Assembly (NCBI RefSeq): GCF_050947335.1
Contig: NW_027474145.1
Span: 1 to 64,000, forward strand
DNA from: Megachile rotundata
Lineage: Eukaryota > Arthropoda > Insecta > Hymenoptera > Megachilidae
Reading direction: 5' to 3'
DNA: 64,000 nt
Program-made: the position numbers and the translations under genes
Part shown: one piece after another, positions 1 to 12,746 of the stretch
Position numbering within the stretch: position 1 is the first letter of the stretch
How the letters are laid out: each line of letters begins with the position of its first letter
Notes under the pieces: model-generated
Database searches by the model: none
Seen by the model: the letters and a program-made list of their open reading frames with translations, nothing else
Told to the model about the DNA's origin: nothing

Positions 1-411
1 TAGTGATTGTCGTTCTATCGATCATATAAGCATAATATGGGTAATAACATGAGTTGGATTGATAATAATAAGAGTAATGAGTATAGTAATTGTAGTTCTA
101 TCGATCATATTAGCATAATATGGTTAGTAATATGAGTTAGATTGATAATACTAAGAGTAATAAGTATAGTCATTGTCGTTCTATCGATCATTTAAGCATA
201 ATATGGCTAATAATATGAGTTAGATTGATAATAATAAGAATAATAAGTATAGTAATTGTCGTTCTATCGATCATATAAGCATAATATGGCTAATAATATG
301 TGTTAGGTTGATAATAATAAGAGTAATAGGTATAGTAAGTGTCGTGCTATCGATCATGTCTGCATAATATCGTTAATAATATGAGTTAGATTGATAATAG
401 TGAGTGTAATA

Positions 412-1047
412 AGTATAGTAATTGTAGTTCTATCGATCATATCTGCATAATATGGTTAATAATATGAGTTAGATTCATAATAATAAGAGTAATAAGTATA
501 GTAATTGTCGTTCTGTCGATCATATAAGCATAATATGGCTAATAATATGAGTTAGATTGATAATAATAAGAGTAATAAGTATAGTAATTGTCGTTCTATC
601 GATCATTTAAGCATAATATGTCTAATAATATGAGTTAGATTGATAATAATAAGAATAATAAGTATAGTAATTGTCGTTCTATCGATCATATAAGCATAAT
701 ATGGCTAATAATATGTGTTAGGTTGATAATAATAAGAGTAATAGGTATAGTAAATGTCGTGCTATCGATCATGTCTGCATAATATGGTTAATAATATGAG
801 TTAGATTGATAATAGTGAGTGTAATAAGTATAGTAATTGTCGTTCAATCGATCATATTAGCATAATATGTTTAATAATATGAGTTAGATTGATAAAAATA
901 AGAGTAATATGTATAGTAATTGTCGTTCTATCGATCATATAAGCATAATATGGCTAATAATATGAGTTAGATTGATAATAATAAGAGTAATAAGTATAGT
1001 AATTGTCGTTCTATCGATCATATAAGCATAATATGGCTAATAATATG
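412..1047 (+). repeat. Block duplicated at +120 monomers (copy 1)
   Basis: About 7.7 monomers in the same subtype order as 10372-11007, offset 9,960 bp (120 x 83). Shared markers include the rare TTCAATCGATCATATTAGC monomer near 840 and 10800, and the AATTGTAGTTC / ATATCTGC monomer at the start. The copies differ by scattered substitutions. Boundaries were read from where the subtype order stops agreeing, and are good to about one monomer. Confidence 0.8.
914..996 (+). repeat. Representative canonical 83-bp monomer
   Basis: This copy matches the majority base at essentially every position and serves as the reference monomer. In its own numbering, CpGs lie at 11-12 (TGTCGTT) and 19-20 (ATCGAT). 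The palindrome ATCGAT is at 17-22 and overlaps a GATC at 20-23. ATAATATG occurs at 32-39 and again at 44-51, a 12-bp direct repeat. Bases 61-83 are a degenerate run of ATA, AGA and GTA triplets. The start of the unit is arbitrary. Because linked variants cross the chosen end (for example CTAAGAGTAGTGAG followed by AATTCTCG), the true exchange unit is probably cut somewhere in the more conserved ATCGAT to ATATGAG stretch. Confidence 0.95.
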
Positions 1048-1459
1048 ACTTAGATTGATAATGATAAGAGTAATAAGTACAGTAATTGTCGTTCTGTCGT
1101 TCATATAAGCATAATATGGCTAATAATATGAGTTAGATTGATAATAATAACAGTAATAAGTATAGTAATTGTCGCTATATCGATAATATAAGCATAATAT
1201 GGCTAATAATATGAGTTAGATTGATAATAATAACAGTAATAAGTATAGTGATTGTCGTTCTATCGATCATATAAGCATAATATGGCTAATAATATGAGTT
1301 AGGTTGATAATAATAAGAGTAATAAGTAGAGTGATTGTCGTTCTATCGATCAAATTTGCATAATATGGTTAATAATATGAGTTAGATTGATAATAATAAG
1401 AGTAATAAGTATAGTATTTGTCGTTCTATCGATCATATAAGCTTAATATGGCTAATAAT

Positions 1460-2430
1460 ATGAGTTAGATTGATGATAATAAGAGTAATAAGTATAGTAA
1501 TTGTCGTTCTATCGATCATATAAGCATAATATGGCTAATAATATCAGTTAGATTAATAATAATAAGAGTAATGAGTATAGTAATTGTCGTTCTATCGATC
1601 ATATAAGCATAATATGGCTAATAATATGTGTTAGGTTGATAATAATAAGAGAAACAGGTATAGTAAATGTCGTGCTATCGATCATGTCTGCATAATATGG
1701 TTAATAATATGAGTTAGATTGATAATAGTGAGTGTAATAGGTATAGTAATTGTCGTTCTATCGATCATATTAGCATAATATGTTTAATAATATGAGTTAG
1801 ATTGATAAAAATAAGAGTAATATGTATAGTAATTGTTGTTCTATCGATCATATAAGCATAATATGGCTAATAATATGAGTTAGATTGATAATAATAAGAG
1901 TAATAAGTATAGTAATTGTCGTTCTATCGATCATACAAGCATAATATGGCTAATAATATGAGTTAGATTGATAATACTAAGAGTAGTGAGTATAGTAATT
2001 CTCGTTCTATCGATCATATAAGCATAATATGGCTAATAATATGAGTTAGATTGATAATACTAAGAGTAGTGAGTATAGTAATTCTCGTTCTATCGAACAT
2101 AGAAGCATAATATGGCTAATAATATGAGTTAGATTGATAATAATAAGAGTAATAAGTATAGTAATTGTCGTTCTATCCATCATTTAAGCATAATATGGCT
2201 AATAATATGAGTTAGATTGATAATAATAAGAGTAATGAGTATAGTAATTGTAGTTCTATCGATCAGATCTGCATAATATGGTTAATAATATGAGTTAGAT
2301 TCATAATAATAAGAGTAATAAGTATAGTAATTGTCGTTCTGTCGATCATATAAGCATAATATGGCTAATAATATGAGTTAGATTGATAATAATAAGAGTA
2401 ATAAGTATAGTAATTGTCGTTCTATCGATC
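1460..2430 (+). repeat. 17-monomer-offset duplication, copy 1
   Basis: This stretch reappears at 2871-3841, exactly 1,411 bp (17 x 83) downstream, in the same subtype order. Shared rare marks are GAGAAACAGG (1650 and 3061), AATATCAGTTAG, and the pair of GTAGTGAG monomers followed by TCGAACATAGAAGC. A third GAGAAACAGG monomer lies 10 monomers further on, near 3891. Differences are single bases, for example ATGATTTAG in copy 2 near 3703. Confidence 0.85.
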
Positions 2431-2870
2431 ATTTAAGCATAATATGGCTAATAATATGAGTTAGATTGATAATACTAAGAGTAGTGAGTATAGTAATTCT
2501 CGTTCTATCGATCATATAAGCATAATATGGCTAATAATATGAGTTAGATTGATAAAACTAAGAGTAGTGAGTATAGTAATTCTCGTTCTATCGAACATAG
2601 AAGCATAATATGGCTAATAATATGAGTTAGACTGATAATAATAAGAGTAATAAGTATAGTAATTGTCGTTCTATCCATCATTTAAGCATAATATGGCTAA
2701 TAATATGAGTTAGATTGATAAAAATAAGAGTAATATGTATAGTAATTGTCGTTCTATCGATCATATAAGCATAATATGGCTAATAATATGAGTTAGATTG
2801 ATAATAATAAGAGTAATAAGTATAGTAATTGTCGTTCTATCGATCATATAAGCATAATATGGCTAATAAT

Positions 2871-3841
2871 ATGACTTAGATTGATGATAATAAGAGTAAT
2901 AAGTATAGTAATTGTCGTTCTATCGATCATATAAGCATAATATGGCTAATAATATCAGTTAGATTAATAATAATAAGAGTAATGAGTATAGTAATTGTCG
3001 TTCTATCGATCATATAAGCATAATATGGCTAATAATATGTGTTAGGTTGATAATAATAAGAGAAACAGGTATAGTAAATGTCGTGCTATCGATCATGTCT
3101 GCATAATATGGTTAATAATATGAGTTAGATTGATAATAGTGAGTGTAATAGGTATAGTAATTGTCGTTCTATCGATCATATTAGCATAATATGTTTAATA
3201 ATATGAGTTAGATTGATAAAAATAAGAGTAATATGTATAGTAATTGTTGTTCTATCGATCATATAAGCATAATATGGCTAATAATATGAGTTAGATTGAT
3301 AATAATAAGAGTAATAAGTATAGTAATTGTCGTTCTATCGATCATACAAGCATAATATGGCTAATAATATGAGTTAGATTGATAATACTAAGAGTAGTGA
3401 GTATAGTAATTCTCGTTCTATCGATCATATAAGCATAATATGGCTAATAATATGAGTTAGATTGATAATACTAAGAGTAGTGAGTATAGTAATTCTCGTT
3501 CTATCGAACATAGAAGCATAATATGGCTAATAATATGAGTTAGATTGATAATAATAAGAGTAATAAGTATAGTAATTGTCGTTCTATCCATCATTTAAGC
3601 ATAATATGGCTAATAATATGAGTTAGATTGATAATAATAAGAGTAATGAGTATAGTAATTGTAGTTCTATCGATCAGATCTGCATAATATGGTTAATAAT
3701 ATGATTTAGATTCATAATAATAAGAGTAATAAGTATAGTAATTGTCGTTCTGTCGATCATATAAGCATAATATGGCTAATAATATGAGTTAGATTGATAA
3801 TAATAAGAGTAATAAGTATAGTAATTGTCGTTCTATCGATC
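2871..3841 (+). repeat. 17-monomer-offset duplication, copy 2
   Basis: Second copy of 1460-2430 at +1,411 bp. The order is broken near 3842, where copy 1 has a CATTTAAGC monomer and this copy passes into CATATAAGC and then a GAGAAACAGG monomer. Confidence 0.85.
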
Positions 3842-4589
3842 ATATAAGCATAATATGGCTAATAATATGTGTTAGGTTGATAATAATAAGAGAAACAGGT
3901 ATAGTAAATGTCGTGCTATCGATCATGTCTGCATAATATGGTTAATAATATGAGTTAGATTGATAAACATAAGAGTAATATGTATAGTAATTGTTGTTCT
4001 ATCGATCATATAAGCATAATATGGCTAATAATATCAGTTAGATTGATAATAATAAGAGTAATAAGTATAGTAATTGTCGTTCTATCGATCATACAAGCAT
4101 AATATGGCTAATAATATGAGTTAGATTGATAATACGAAGAGTAGTGAGTATAGTAATTCTCGTTCTATCGATCATATAAGCATAATATGGCTAATAATAT
4201 GAGTTAGATTGATAATACTAAGAGTAGTGAGTATAGTAATTCTCGTTCTATCGAACATAGAAGCATAATATGGCTAATAATATGAGTTAGATTGATAATA
4301 ATAAGAGTAATAAGTATAGTAATTGTCGTTCTATCCATCATTTAAGCATAATATGGCTAATAATATGAGTTAGATTGATAATAATAAGAGTAATGAGTAT
4401 AGTAATTGTAGTTCTATCGATCAGATCTGCATAATATGGTTAATAATATGAGTTAGATTCATAATAATAAGAGTAATAAGTATAGTAATTGTCGTTCTGT
4501 CGATCATATAAGCATAATATGGCTAATAATATGAGTTAGATTGATAATAATAACAGTAATAAGTATAGTAATTGTCGTTCTATCGATCA

Positions 4590-5290
4590 TTTAAGCATAA
4601 TATGGCTAATAATATGAGTTAGATTGATAATACTAAGAGTAGTGAGTATAGTAATTCTCGTTCTATCGATCATATAAGCATAATATGGCTAATAATATGA
4701 GTTAGATTGATAATACTAAGAGTAGTGACAATAGTAATTCTCGTTCTATCGAACATAGAAGCATAATATGGCTAATAATATGAGTTAGACTGATAATAAT
4801 AAGAGTAATAAGTATAGTAATTGTCGTTCTATCCATCATTTAAGCATAATATGGCTAATAATATGAGTTAGATTGATAAAAATAAGAGTAATATGTATAG
4901 TAATTGTCGTTCTATCGATCATATAAGCATAATATGGCTAATAATATGAGTTAGATTGATAATAATAAGAGTAATAAGTATAGTAATTGTCGTTCTATCG
5001 ATCATATAAGCATAATATGGCTAATAATATGACTTAGATTGATAATGATAAGAGTAATAAGTACAGTAATTGTCGTTCTGTCGTTCATATAAGCATAATA
5101 TGGCTAATAATATGAGTTAGATTGATAATAATAACAGTAATAAGTATAGTAATTGTCGTTCTATCGATAATATAAGCATAATATGGCTAATAATATGAGT
5201 TAGATTGATAATACTAAGTGTAGTGAGTATAGTAATTCTCGTTCTATCGATCATATAAGCATAATATGGCTAATAATATGAGTTAGATTG
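4590..5290 (+). repeat. 9-monomer tandem duplication, copy 1
   Basis: Matches 5337-6037 at an offset of 747 bp (9 x 83). The private marks AGTAGTGACAATAG (4724 and 5471) and ACTAAGTGTAG (about 5213 and 5960) occur only in these two copies, which points to a recent event. Confidence 0.85.
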
Positions 5291-5336
5291 ATAATAATAA
5301 GAGTAATAAGTATAGTAATTGTCGTTCTATCGATCA

Positions 5337-6037
5337 TACAAGCATAATATGGCTAACAATATGAGTTAGATTGATAATACTAAGAGTAGTGAGTATAGTA
5401 ATTCTCGTTCTATCGATCATATAAGCATAATATGGCTAATAATATGAGTTAGATTGATAATACTAAGAGTAGTGACAATAGTAATTCTCGTTCTATCGAA
5501 CATAGAAGCATAATATGGCTAATAATATGAGTTAGACTGATAATAATAAGAGTAATAAGTATAGTAATTGTCGTTCTATCCATCATTTAAGCATAATATG
5601 GCTAATAATATGAGTTAGATTGATAAAAATAAGAGTAATATGTATAGTAATTGTCGTTCTATCGATCATATAAGCATAATATGGCTAATAATATGAGTTA
5701 GATTGATAATAATAAGAGTAATAAGTATAGTAATTGTCGTTCTATCGATCATATAAGCATAATATGGCTAATAATATGACTTAGATTGATAATGATAAGA
5801 GTAATAAGTACAGTAATTGTCGTTCTGTCGTTCATATAAGCATAATATGGCTAATAATATGAGTTAGATTGATAATAATAACAGTAATAAGTATAGTAAT
5901 TGTCGTTCTATCGATAATATAAGCATAATATGGCTAATAATATGAGTTAGATTGATAATACTAAGTGTAGTGAGTATAGTAATTCTCGTTCTATCGATCA
6001 TATAAGCATAATATGGCTAATAATATGAGTTAGATTG
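5337..6037 (+). repeat. 9-monomer tandem duplication, copy 2
   Basis: Second copy of 4590-5290. The GTAGTGACAATAG and CTAAGTGTAG private variants are retained. Agreement ends near 6040, where a CTAAGAGTAGTGAG monomer replaces an AATAAGAGTAATAAG monomer. Confidence 0.85.
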
Positions 6038-6680
6038 ATAATACTAAGAGTAGTGAGTATAGTAATTCTCGTTCTATCGATCATATAAGCATAATATGGC
6101 TAATAATATGAGTTAGATTGATAATACTAAGAGTAGTGAGTATAGTAATTCTCGTTCTATCGAACATAGAAGCATAATATGGCCAATAATATGAGTTAGA
6201 CTGATAATAATAAGAGTAATAAGTATAGTAATTGTCGTTCTATCGATCATTTAAGCATAATATGGCTAATAATATGAGTTAGATTGATAATACTAAGAGT
6301 AGTGAGTATAGTAATTCTCGTTCTATCGATCATATAAGCATAATATGGCTAATAATATGAGTTAGATTGATAATACTAAGAGTAGTGAGTATAGTAATTC
6401 TCGTTCTATCGAACATATAAGCATAATATGGCTAATAATATGAGTTAGATTTATGATAATAAGAGTAATAAGTATAGTAATTGTCGTTCTATCGATCATA
6501 TAAGCATAATATGGCTAATAATATGACTTAGATTGATAATGATAAGAGTAATAAGTACAGTAATTGTCGTTCTGTCGTTCATATAAGCATAATATGGCTA
6601 ATAATATGAGTTAGATTGATAATAATAACAGTAATAAGTATAGTAATTGTCGTTATATCGATAATATAAGCATAATACGG

Positions 6681-7765
6681 CTAATAATATGACTTAGATT
6701 GATAATGATAAGAGTAGTAAGTACAGTAATTGTCGTTCTGTCGTTCATATAAGCATAATATGGCTAATAATATGAGTTAGATTGATAATAATAACAGTAA
6801 TAAGTATAGTAATTGTTGTTATATCGATAATATAAGCATAATATGGCTAATAGTATGAGTTAGGTTGATAATAATAAGAGTAATAAGTATAGTGATTGTC
6901 GTTCTATCGATCATATAAGCATAATATGGCTAATAATATGAGTTAGGTTGATAATAATAAGAGTAATAAGTAGAGTGATTGTCGTTCAATCGATCAAATT
7001 TGCATAATATGGTTAATAATATGAGTTTTATTGATAACAGTCAGTGTAATAAGTATAGTAATTGTGGTTCTGTCGATCATATAAGCATAATATGGCTAAT
7101 AATATGCGTTAGATTGATAATAATAACAGTAATAAGTATAGTAATTGTCGTTCTGTCGTTCATATAAGTATAATATGGCTAATAATATGAGTTAGATTGA
7201 TGATAATAAGAGTAATAAGTATAGTAATTGTCGTTCTATCGATCATATAAGCATAATATGGCTAATAATATCAGTTAGATTAATAATAATAAGAGTAATG
7301 AGTATAGTAATTGTAGTTCTATCGATCATATCTGCATAATATGGTTAATAATATGAATTAGATTCATAATAATAAGAGTAATAAGTATAGTAATTGTCGT
7401 TCTATCGATCATATAAGCATAATATGGCTAATAATATGAGTTAGATTTATAATAATAAGAGTAATAAGTATAGTAATTGTTGTTCTATCGATCATTTAAG
7501 CATAATATGGCTAATAATATGAGTTAGGTTGATAATAATAAGAGTAATAAGTATAGTGATTGTCGTTCTATCGATCAAATTTGCATAATATGGTTAATAA
7601 TATGAGTTAGATTGATAACAGTGAGTGTAATAAGTATAGTAATTGTCGTTCTATCGATCATATAAGCATAATATGGCTAATAATATGACTTAGATTGTTA
7701 ATGATAAGAGTAATTAGTAGAGTAATTGTCGTTCTGCCGTTCATATAAGCATAATATGGCTAATA
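6681..7765 (+). repeat. 60-monomer-offset duplication, copy 1
   Basis: Thirteen monomers repeated at 11661-12746, 4,980 bp (60 x 83) away, becoming 4,981 after the 1-bp change in copy 2. Shared rare marks are GAGTTTTATTGATAACAG, GTGGTTCTGTCG, AATATGCGTTAG and GTTCTGCCGTTC. Both copies show the same chance 62-codon open frame near their start. Confidence 0.9.
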
Positions 7766-8749
7766 ATATGAGTTAGATTGATAATAATAACAGTAATAAG
7801 TATAGTAATTGTCGTTCTATCGATAATATAAGCATAATATGGCTAATAATATGAGTTAGGTTGATAATAATAAGAGTAATAAGTATAGTGATTGTCGTTC
7901 TATCGATCATATAAGCATAATATGGGTAATAACATGAGTTGGATTGATAATAATAAGAGTAATGAGTATAGTAATTGTAGTTCTATCGATCATATTAGCA
8001 TAATATGGTTAGTAATATGAGTTAGATTGATAATAATAAGAGTAATAAGTATAGTATTTGTCGTTCTATCGATCATATAAGCTTAATATGGCTAATAATA
8101 TGAGTTAGATTGATGATAATAAGAGTAATAAGTATAGTAATTGTCGTTCTATCGATCATATAAGCATAATATGGCTAATAATATCAGTTAGATTAATAAT
8201 AATAAGAGTAATGAGTATAGTAATTGTCGTTCTATCGATCATATAAGCATAATATGGCTAATAATATGTGTTAGGTTGATAATAATAAGAGAAACAGGTA
8301 TAGTAAATGTCGTGCTATCGATCATGTCTGCATAATATGGTTAAAAATATGAGTTAGATTGATAATAGTGAGTGTAATAAATATAGTAATTGTCGTTCTA
8401 TCGATCATATTAGCATAATATGTTTAATAATATGAGTTAGATTGATAAAAATAAGAGTAATATGTATAGTAATTGTTGTTCTATCGATCATATAAGCATA
8501 ATATGGCTAATAATATGAGTTAGATTGATAATAATAAGAGTAATAAGTATAGTAATTGTCGTTCTATCGATCATTTAAGCATAATATGGCTAATAATATG
8601 AGTTAGATTGATAATAATAACAGTAATAAGTATAGTAATTGTCGTTCTATCGATAATATAAGCATAATATGGCTAATAATATGAGTTAGATTGATAATAC
8701 TAAGAGTAGTGAGTATAGTAATTCTCATTCTATCGATCATATAAGCATA
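7505..8749 (+). repeat. 15-monomer tandem duplication, copy 1
   Basis: Adjacent copies at an offset of 1,245 bp (15 x 83). Shared rare marks are GTTCTGCCGTTC (7731 and 8976), GGGTAATAACATGAG (7920 and 9165), AAGCTTAATATGG, GAGAAACAGG (8290 and 9535) and AATTCTCATTC (8720 and 9965). Differences are few: ATGACTTAG in copy 1 against ATGATTTAG in copy 2, and one AATACTAAG to AATACCAAG change. The window's first monomer also carries GGGTAATAACATGAG, 95 monomers upstream. Confidence 0.9.
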
Positions 8750-9994
8750 ATATGGCTAATAATATGAGTTAGGTTGATAATAATAAGAGTAATAAGTATA
8801 GTGATTGTCGTTCTATCGATCAAATTTGCATAATATGGTTAATAATATGAGTTAGATTGATAACAGTGAGTGTAATAAGTATAGTAATTGTCGTTCTATC
8901 GATCATATAAGCATAATATGGCTAATAATATGATTTAGATTGTTAATGATAAGAGTAATTAGTAGAGTAATTGTCGTTCTGCCGTTCATATAAGCATAAT
9001 ATGGCTAATAATATGAGTTAGATTGATAATAATAACAGTAATAAGTATAGTAATTGTCGTTCTATCGATAATATAAGCATAATATGGCTAATAATATGAG
9101 TTAGGTTGATAATAATAAGAGTAATAAGTATAGTGATTGTCGTTCTATCGATCATATAAGCATAATATGGGTAATAACATGAGTTGGATTGATAATAATA
9201 AGAGTAATGAGTATAGTAATTGTAGTTCTATCGATCATATTAGCATAATATGGTTAGTAATATGAGTTAGATTGATAATAATAAGAGTAATAAGTATAGT
9301 ATTTGTCGTTCTATCGATCATATAAGCTTAATATGGCTAATAATATGAGTTAGATTGATGATAATAAGAGTAATAAGTATAGTAATTGTCGTTCTATCGA
9401 TCATATAAGCATAATATGGCTAATAATATCAGTTAGATTAATAATAATAAGAGTAATGAGTATAGTAATTGTCGTTCTATCGATCATATAAGCATAATAT
9501 GGCTAATAATATGTGTTAGGTTGATAATAATAAGAGAAACAGGTATAGTAAATGTCGTGCTATCGATCATGTCTGCATAATATGGTTAATAATATGAGTT
9601 AGATTGATAATAGTGAGTGTAATAAATATAGTAATTGTCGTTCTATCGATCATATTAGCATAATATGTTTAATAATATGAGTTAGATTGATAAAAATAAG
9701 AGTAATATGTATAGTAATTGTTGTTCTATCGATCATATAAGCATAATATGGCTAATAATATGAGTTAGATTGATAATAATAAGAGTAATAAGTATAGTAA
9801 TTGTCGTTCTATCGATCATTTAAGCATAATATGGCTAATAATATGAGTTAGATTGATAATAATAACAGTAATAAGTATAGTAATTGTCGTTCTATCGATA
9901 ATATAAGCATAATATGGCTAATAATATGAGTTAGATTGATAATACCAAGAGTAGTGAGTATAGTAATTCTCATTCTATCGATCATATAAGCATA
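8750..9994 (+). repeat. 15-monomer tandem duplication, copy 2
   Basis: Directly abuts copy 1 and reproduces its subtype order to the end, differing by a handful of substitutions. It is among the youngest duplications in the left half by that measure. Confidence 0.9.
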
Positions 9995-10371
9995 ATATGG
10001 CTAATAATATGAGTTAGATTGATAATAATAAGAGTAATAAGTATAGTAATTGTCGTTCTATCGATCATACAAGCATAATGTGGCTAATAATATGAGTTAG
10101 ATTGATAATACTAAGAGTAGTGAGTATAGTAATTCTCGTTCTATCGATCATATAAGCATAATATGGCTAATAATATGAGTTAGATTGATAATACTAAGAG
10201 TAGTGAGTATAGTAATTCTCGTTCTATCGAACATAGAAGCATAATATGGCTAATAATATGAGTTAGACTGATAATAATAAGAGTAATAAGTATAGTAATT
10301 GACGTTCTATCCATCATTTAAGCATAATATGGCTAATAATATGAGTTAGATTGATAATAATAAGAGTAATG

Positions 10372-11007
10372 AGTATAGTAATTGTAGTTCTATCGATCAT
10401 ATCTGCATAATATGGTTAATAATATGAGTTAGATTCATAATAATAAGAGTAATAAGTATAGTAATTGTCGTTCTGTCGATCATATAAGCATAATATGGCT
10501 AATAATATGAGTTAGATTGATAATAATAAGAGTAATAAGTATAGTAATTGTCGTTCTATCGATCATTTAAGCATAATATGGCTAATAATATGAGTCAGAT
10601 TGATAATAATAAGAATAATAAGTATAGTAATTGTCGTTCTATCGATCATATAAGCATAATATGGCTAATAATATGTGTTAGGTTGATAATAATATGAGGA
10701 ATAGGTATAGTAAATGTCGTGCTATCGATCATGTCTGCATAATATGGTCAATAATATGAGTTAGATTGATAATAGTGAGTGTAATAAGTATAGTAATTGT
10801 CGTTCAATCGATCATATTAGCATAATATGTTTAATAATATGAGTTAGATTGATAAAAATATGAGTAATATGTATAGTAATTGTCGTTCTATCGATCATAT
10901 AAGCATAATATGGCTAATAATATGAGTTAGATTGATAATAATAAGAGTAATAAGTATAGTAATTGTCGTTCTATCGATCATATAAGCATAATATGGCTAA
11001 TAATATG
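10372..11007 (+). repeat. Block duplicated at -120 monomers (copy 2)
   Basis: Partner of 412-1047. It differs by substitutions such as GAGTCAGATT near 10594 and AATATGAGGAATAGG near 10692. Both ends pass into different subtype strings, so this is a block copy and not one long period. Confidence 0.8.
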
Positions 11008-11660
11008 AGTTAGATTGATAATACTAAGAGTAGTGAGTATAGTAATTCTCGTTCTATCGATCATATAAGCATAATATGGCTAATAATATGAGTTAGATTG
11101 ATAATACTAAGAGTAGTGAGTATAGTAATTCTCGTTCTATCGAACATAGAAGCATAATATGGCTAATAATATGAGTTAGACTGATAATAATAAGAGTAAT
11201 AAGTATAGTAATTGTCGTTCTATCGATCATTTAAGCATAATATGGCTAATAATATGAGTTAGATTGATAATACTAAGAGTAGTGAGTATAGTAATTCTCG
11301 TTCTATCGATCATATAAGCATAATATGGCTAATAATATGAGTTAGATTGATAATACTAAGAGTAGTGAGTATAGTAATTCTCGCTCTATCGAACATAGAA
11401 GCATAATATGGCTAATAATATGAGTTAGATTGATAATGATAAGAGTAATAAGTATAGTAATTGTCGTCCTATCGATCATTTAAGCATAATATGGCTAATA
11501 ATATGAGTTAGATTGATAATAATAAGAGTAGTGAGTATAGTAATTGTCGTTCTATCGATCATATAAGCATAATATGGCTAATAATATGAGTTAGATTTAT
11601 AATAATAAGAGTAATAAGTATAGTAATTGTCGTTCTGTCGTTCATATAAGCATAATATGG

Positions 11661-12746
11661 CTAATAATATGACTTAGATTGATAATGATAAGAGTAGTAA
11701 GTACAGTAATTGTCGTTCTGTCGTTCATATAAGCATAATATGGCTAATAATATGAGTTAGATTGATAATAATAACAGTAATAAGTATAGTAATTGTTGTT
11801 ATATCGATAATATAAGCATAATATGGCTAATAGTATGAGTTAGGTTGATAATAATAAGAGTAATAAGTATAGTGATTGTCGTTCTATCGATCATATAAGC
11901 ATAATATGGCTAATAATATGAGTTAGGTTGATAATAATAAGAGTAATAAGTAGAGTGATTGTCGTTCAATCGATCAAATTTGCATAATATGGTTAATAAT
12001 ATGAGTTTTATTGATAACAGTCAGTGTAATAAGTATAGTAATTGTGGTTCTGTCGATCATATAAGCATAATATGGCTAATAATATGCGTTAGATTGATAA
12101 TAATAACAGTAATAAGTATAGTAATTGTCGTTCTGTCGTTCATATAAGTATAATATGGCTAATAATATGAGTTAGATTGATGATAATAAGAGTAATAAGT
12201 AAAAGTAATTGTCGTTCTATCGATCATATAAGCATAATATGGCTAATAATATCAGTTAGATTAATAATAATAAGAGTAATGAGTATAGTAATTGTAGTTC
12301 TATCGATCATATCTGCATAATATGGTTAATAATATGAATTAGATTCATAATAATAAGAGTAATAAGTATAGTAATTGTCGTTCTATCGATCATATAAGCA
12401 TAATATGGCTAATAATATGAGTTAGATTTATAATAATAAGAGTAATAAGTATAGTAATTGTTGTTCTATCGATCATTTAAGCATAATATGGCTAATAATA
12501 TGAGTTAGGTTGATAATAATAAGAGTAATAAGTATAGTGATTGTCGTTCTATCGATCAAATTTGCATAATATGGTTAATAATATGAGTTAGATTGATAAC
12601 AGTGAGTGTAATAAGTATAGTAATTGTCGTTCTATCGATCATATAAGCATAATATGGCTAATAATATGACTTAGATTGTTAATGATAAGAGTAATTAGTA
12701 GAGTAATTGTCGTTCTGCCGTTCATATAAGCATAATATGGCTAATA
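11661..12746 (+). repeat. 60-monomer-offset duplication, copy 2
   Basis: Partner of 6681-7765, almost identical except for a local change near 12202 that adds one base. It diverges at about 12746, where copy 1 continues with an AATAACAGTAAT monomer and this copy with GTTAGGTTG. Confidence 0.9.
12200..12206 (+). other. The only off-register change seen in the left half
   Basis: Where every comparable monomer reads AAGTATAGTAATT, this one reads AAGTAAAAGTAATT: one T replaced by two A. From here to the gap the monomer start moves from 1 to 2 modulo 83. The near-identical partner at about 7221 has the normal sequence, so the change came after that duplication, unless it is an assembly error in an A run. 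Confidence 0.85.

Noticed and set aside
936..952. Hairpin with CATAT and ATATG arms, possible RNA structure
   Set aside because: A five-base AT-only stem in 24% GC sequence is expected by chance, and no compensating changes between subtypes were seen.
6979..7167. A 62-codon open frame, repeated with small changes at 11959, 20592, 21920, 23663 and 25074
   Set aside because: It is a by-product of the satellite. 83 is not a multiple of three, so a frame passes through all phases in three monomers. It stays open only where certain subtype variants (GATCAAATTTGC, GAGTTTTATTG, AATATGCGTTAG) happen to remove stops. Its conservation is that of the duplicated cassette. There is no codon bias, start context or flanking gene signal.
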